64,000 nucleotides of DNA, from contig NZ_BILV01000022.1 of the NCBI RefSeq assembly GCF_004000745.1, forward strand, positions 1-64,000, read 5' to 3'. The stretch comes from Paenibacillus barengoltzii NBRC 101215 (GTDB lineage: Bacteria > Bacillota > Bacilli > Paenibacillales > Paenibacillaceae). Below are positions 63,533 through 64,000 of the stretch, one piece after another. A program made the position numbers and the translations under genes. The notes below the pieces were generated by a model that was not told where the DNA came from, searched no databases, and saw only the letters and a program-made list of their open reading frames with translations. Every line of letters begins with the position of its first letter. Within the stretch, counting starts at the first letter, position 1.

Positions 63533-64000
63533 TTATTTCAGCAGCCACAAAGCCGGCACGTTCGGCGGCTCCCAGCCGACCAGGGAAGTATGAGCCTGAC
63601 GGCATTCGTAGATCTCCCCGTTGTAGCTGACCAACTCCCCAACCGCATACGCGGTATTTGGGGCCCAAGGTTGCGCAGCAGGAGCCGACGCTGTCGTCAC
63701 TTGCACCGTGTTGCTGGCTGCAGATTCATTGCCGGCCGCGTCAATTGCACGAACGGTGAACGTATAGGAAGTTGCTGCGCTGAGTCCGGTTACCGTAAAG
63801 CTGGTCTCCGTCCCAGACACGGTTACAGATAAGGTGGATCCGCGATAAATTCGGTAGCCTGTGACCCCCACGTTATCAGTCGATGGGCTCCACATTAACG
63901 TCACACTGGAGGACGTGGGTGTCCCCATAACATGCAGGTTACCGGGAGCCGAAGGGGCCTGGGTATCGTTCACGGCCGGGCTTGTCGTCACGGTCACCGG
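63533..64000 (-). CDS. Secreted carbohydrate-active protein, C-terminal FnIII and CBM5/12 domains (partial)
   Basis: The frame runs off the right edge, so only the last 155 residues are visible. They hold an Ala/Pro linker, a fibronectin type III domain (PSAPGNLHVMGTPTSSSVTLMW to TVQVTT) and a C-terminal CBM5/12 chitin-binding module (PWAPNTAYAVGELVSYNGEIYECRQAHTS). This tail is usual in chitinases and lytic polysaccharide monooxygenases; the catalytic part lies outside. Confidence 0.88.
   Translation of the reverse strand, partial: PVTVTTSPAVNDTQAPSAPGNLHVMGTPTSSSVTLMWSPSTDNVGVTGYRIYRGSTLSVTVSGTETSFTVTGLSAATSYTFTVRAIDAAGNESAASNTVQVTTASAPAAQPWAPNTAYAVGELVSYNGEIYECRQAHTSLVGWEPPNVPALWLLK

Overview
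The window is chromosomal DNA from a Gram-positive, endospore-forming member of the Bacillales, most probably Paenibacillus. Evidence: strong AGGAGG-type ribosome sites, frequent TTG and GTG starts, a YjcZ-type spore peptide, a hemE-hemH-hemY (coproporphyrin-dependent) heme operon, YtpB plus a squalene-hopene-type cyclase (the sesquarterpene route of Bacillus), CshA, YitT, YesL and YugP homologues, GltC-like and DeoR/FruR regulators, and several families of short intergenic repeats. Most of it looks like ordinary core genome of moderate GC. No prophage, transposase, rRNA, tRNA or CRISPR array was seen.

Layout. 1-5.3 kb: a cut-off TPR-like membrane protein, a 44-bp tandem repeat, ferredoxin, DNA polymerase IV, citramalate synthase, a TlpA/ResA-like thioredoxin. 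5.4-9.9 kb: JAMM peptidase, then a nitrogen cluster read leftwards (amtB, DUF294 nucleotidyltransferase, DnaQ-like exonuclease) under a sigma-A promoter with a consensus GlnR/TnrA box, and a MerR regulator with an abnormal start. 9.9-21 kb: YugP protease, GltC-like LysR, rhomboid, Tpx, a candidate 6S RNA, YesL, CshA helicase, YitT, a DUF4015 glycosidase and a MATE pump. 21-25.7 kb: an ABC importer and flavin monooxygenase operon (probably organosulfur use) behind a leader with a terminator hairpin. 25.7-33 kb: pfkA and ytpB, MFS, nitroreductase, an alpha-toroid protein, VOC, WYL regulator, cold-shock protein.

33.4-38.3 kb: two small proteins, oligoendopeptidase F with a possible exported form, LapA-domain protein, M42 aminopeptidase, NAGPA glycosidase. 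38.3-40.3 kb: an AT-rich island with an HTH-TPR regulator whose stop codon overlaps the start of a 39-residue exported peptide. This is a receptor/pro-peptide quorum-sensing cassette of the RRNPP (AimR/Alo-like) type and the most interesting locus here. 40.4-50 kb: ABC-F ATPase, DUF92, FAH hydrolase, GDPD, CapA-like protein, hemEHY. 50-55 kb: MFS pump and an Ugp-like sugar importer without its ATPase. 55-64 kb: methyltransferase, LysR, AlaX editing protein, squalene-hopene-type cyclase, DUF2905, cupin, fruRK without fruA, and the C-terminus of an FnIII-CBM5/12 secreted enzyme.

Functional links: YtpB (26.8 kb) and the cyclase (58.3 kb) are consecutive steps of one terpenoid pathway; amtB and its neighbours form a nitrogen-regulated unit; the peptide and its HTH-TPR receptor form a self-contained signalling unit. 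All functional calls come from reading sequence and family knowledge; no database search was run.
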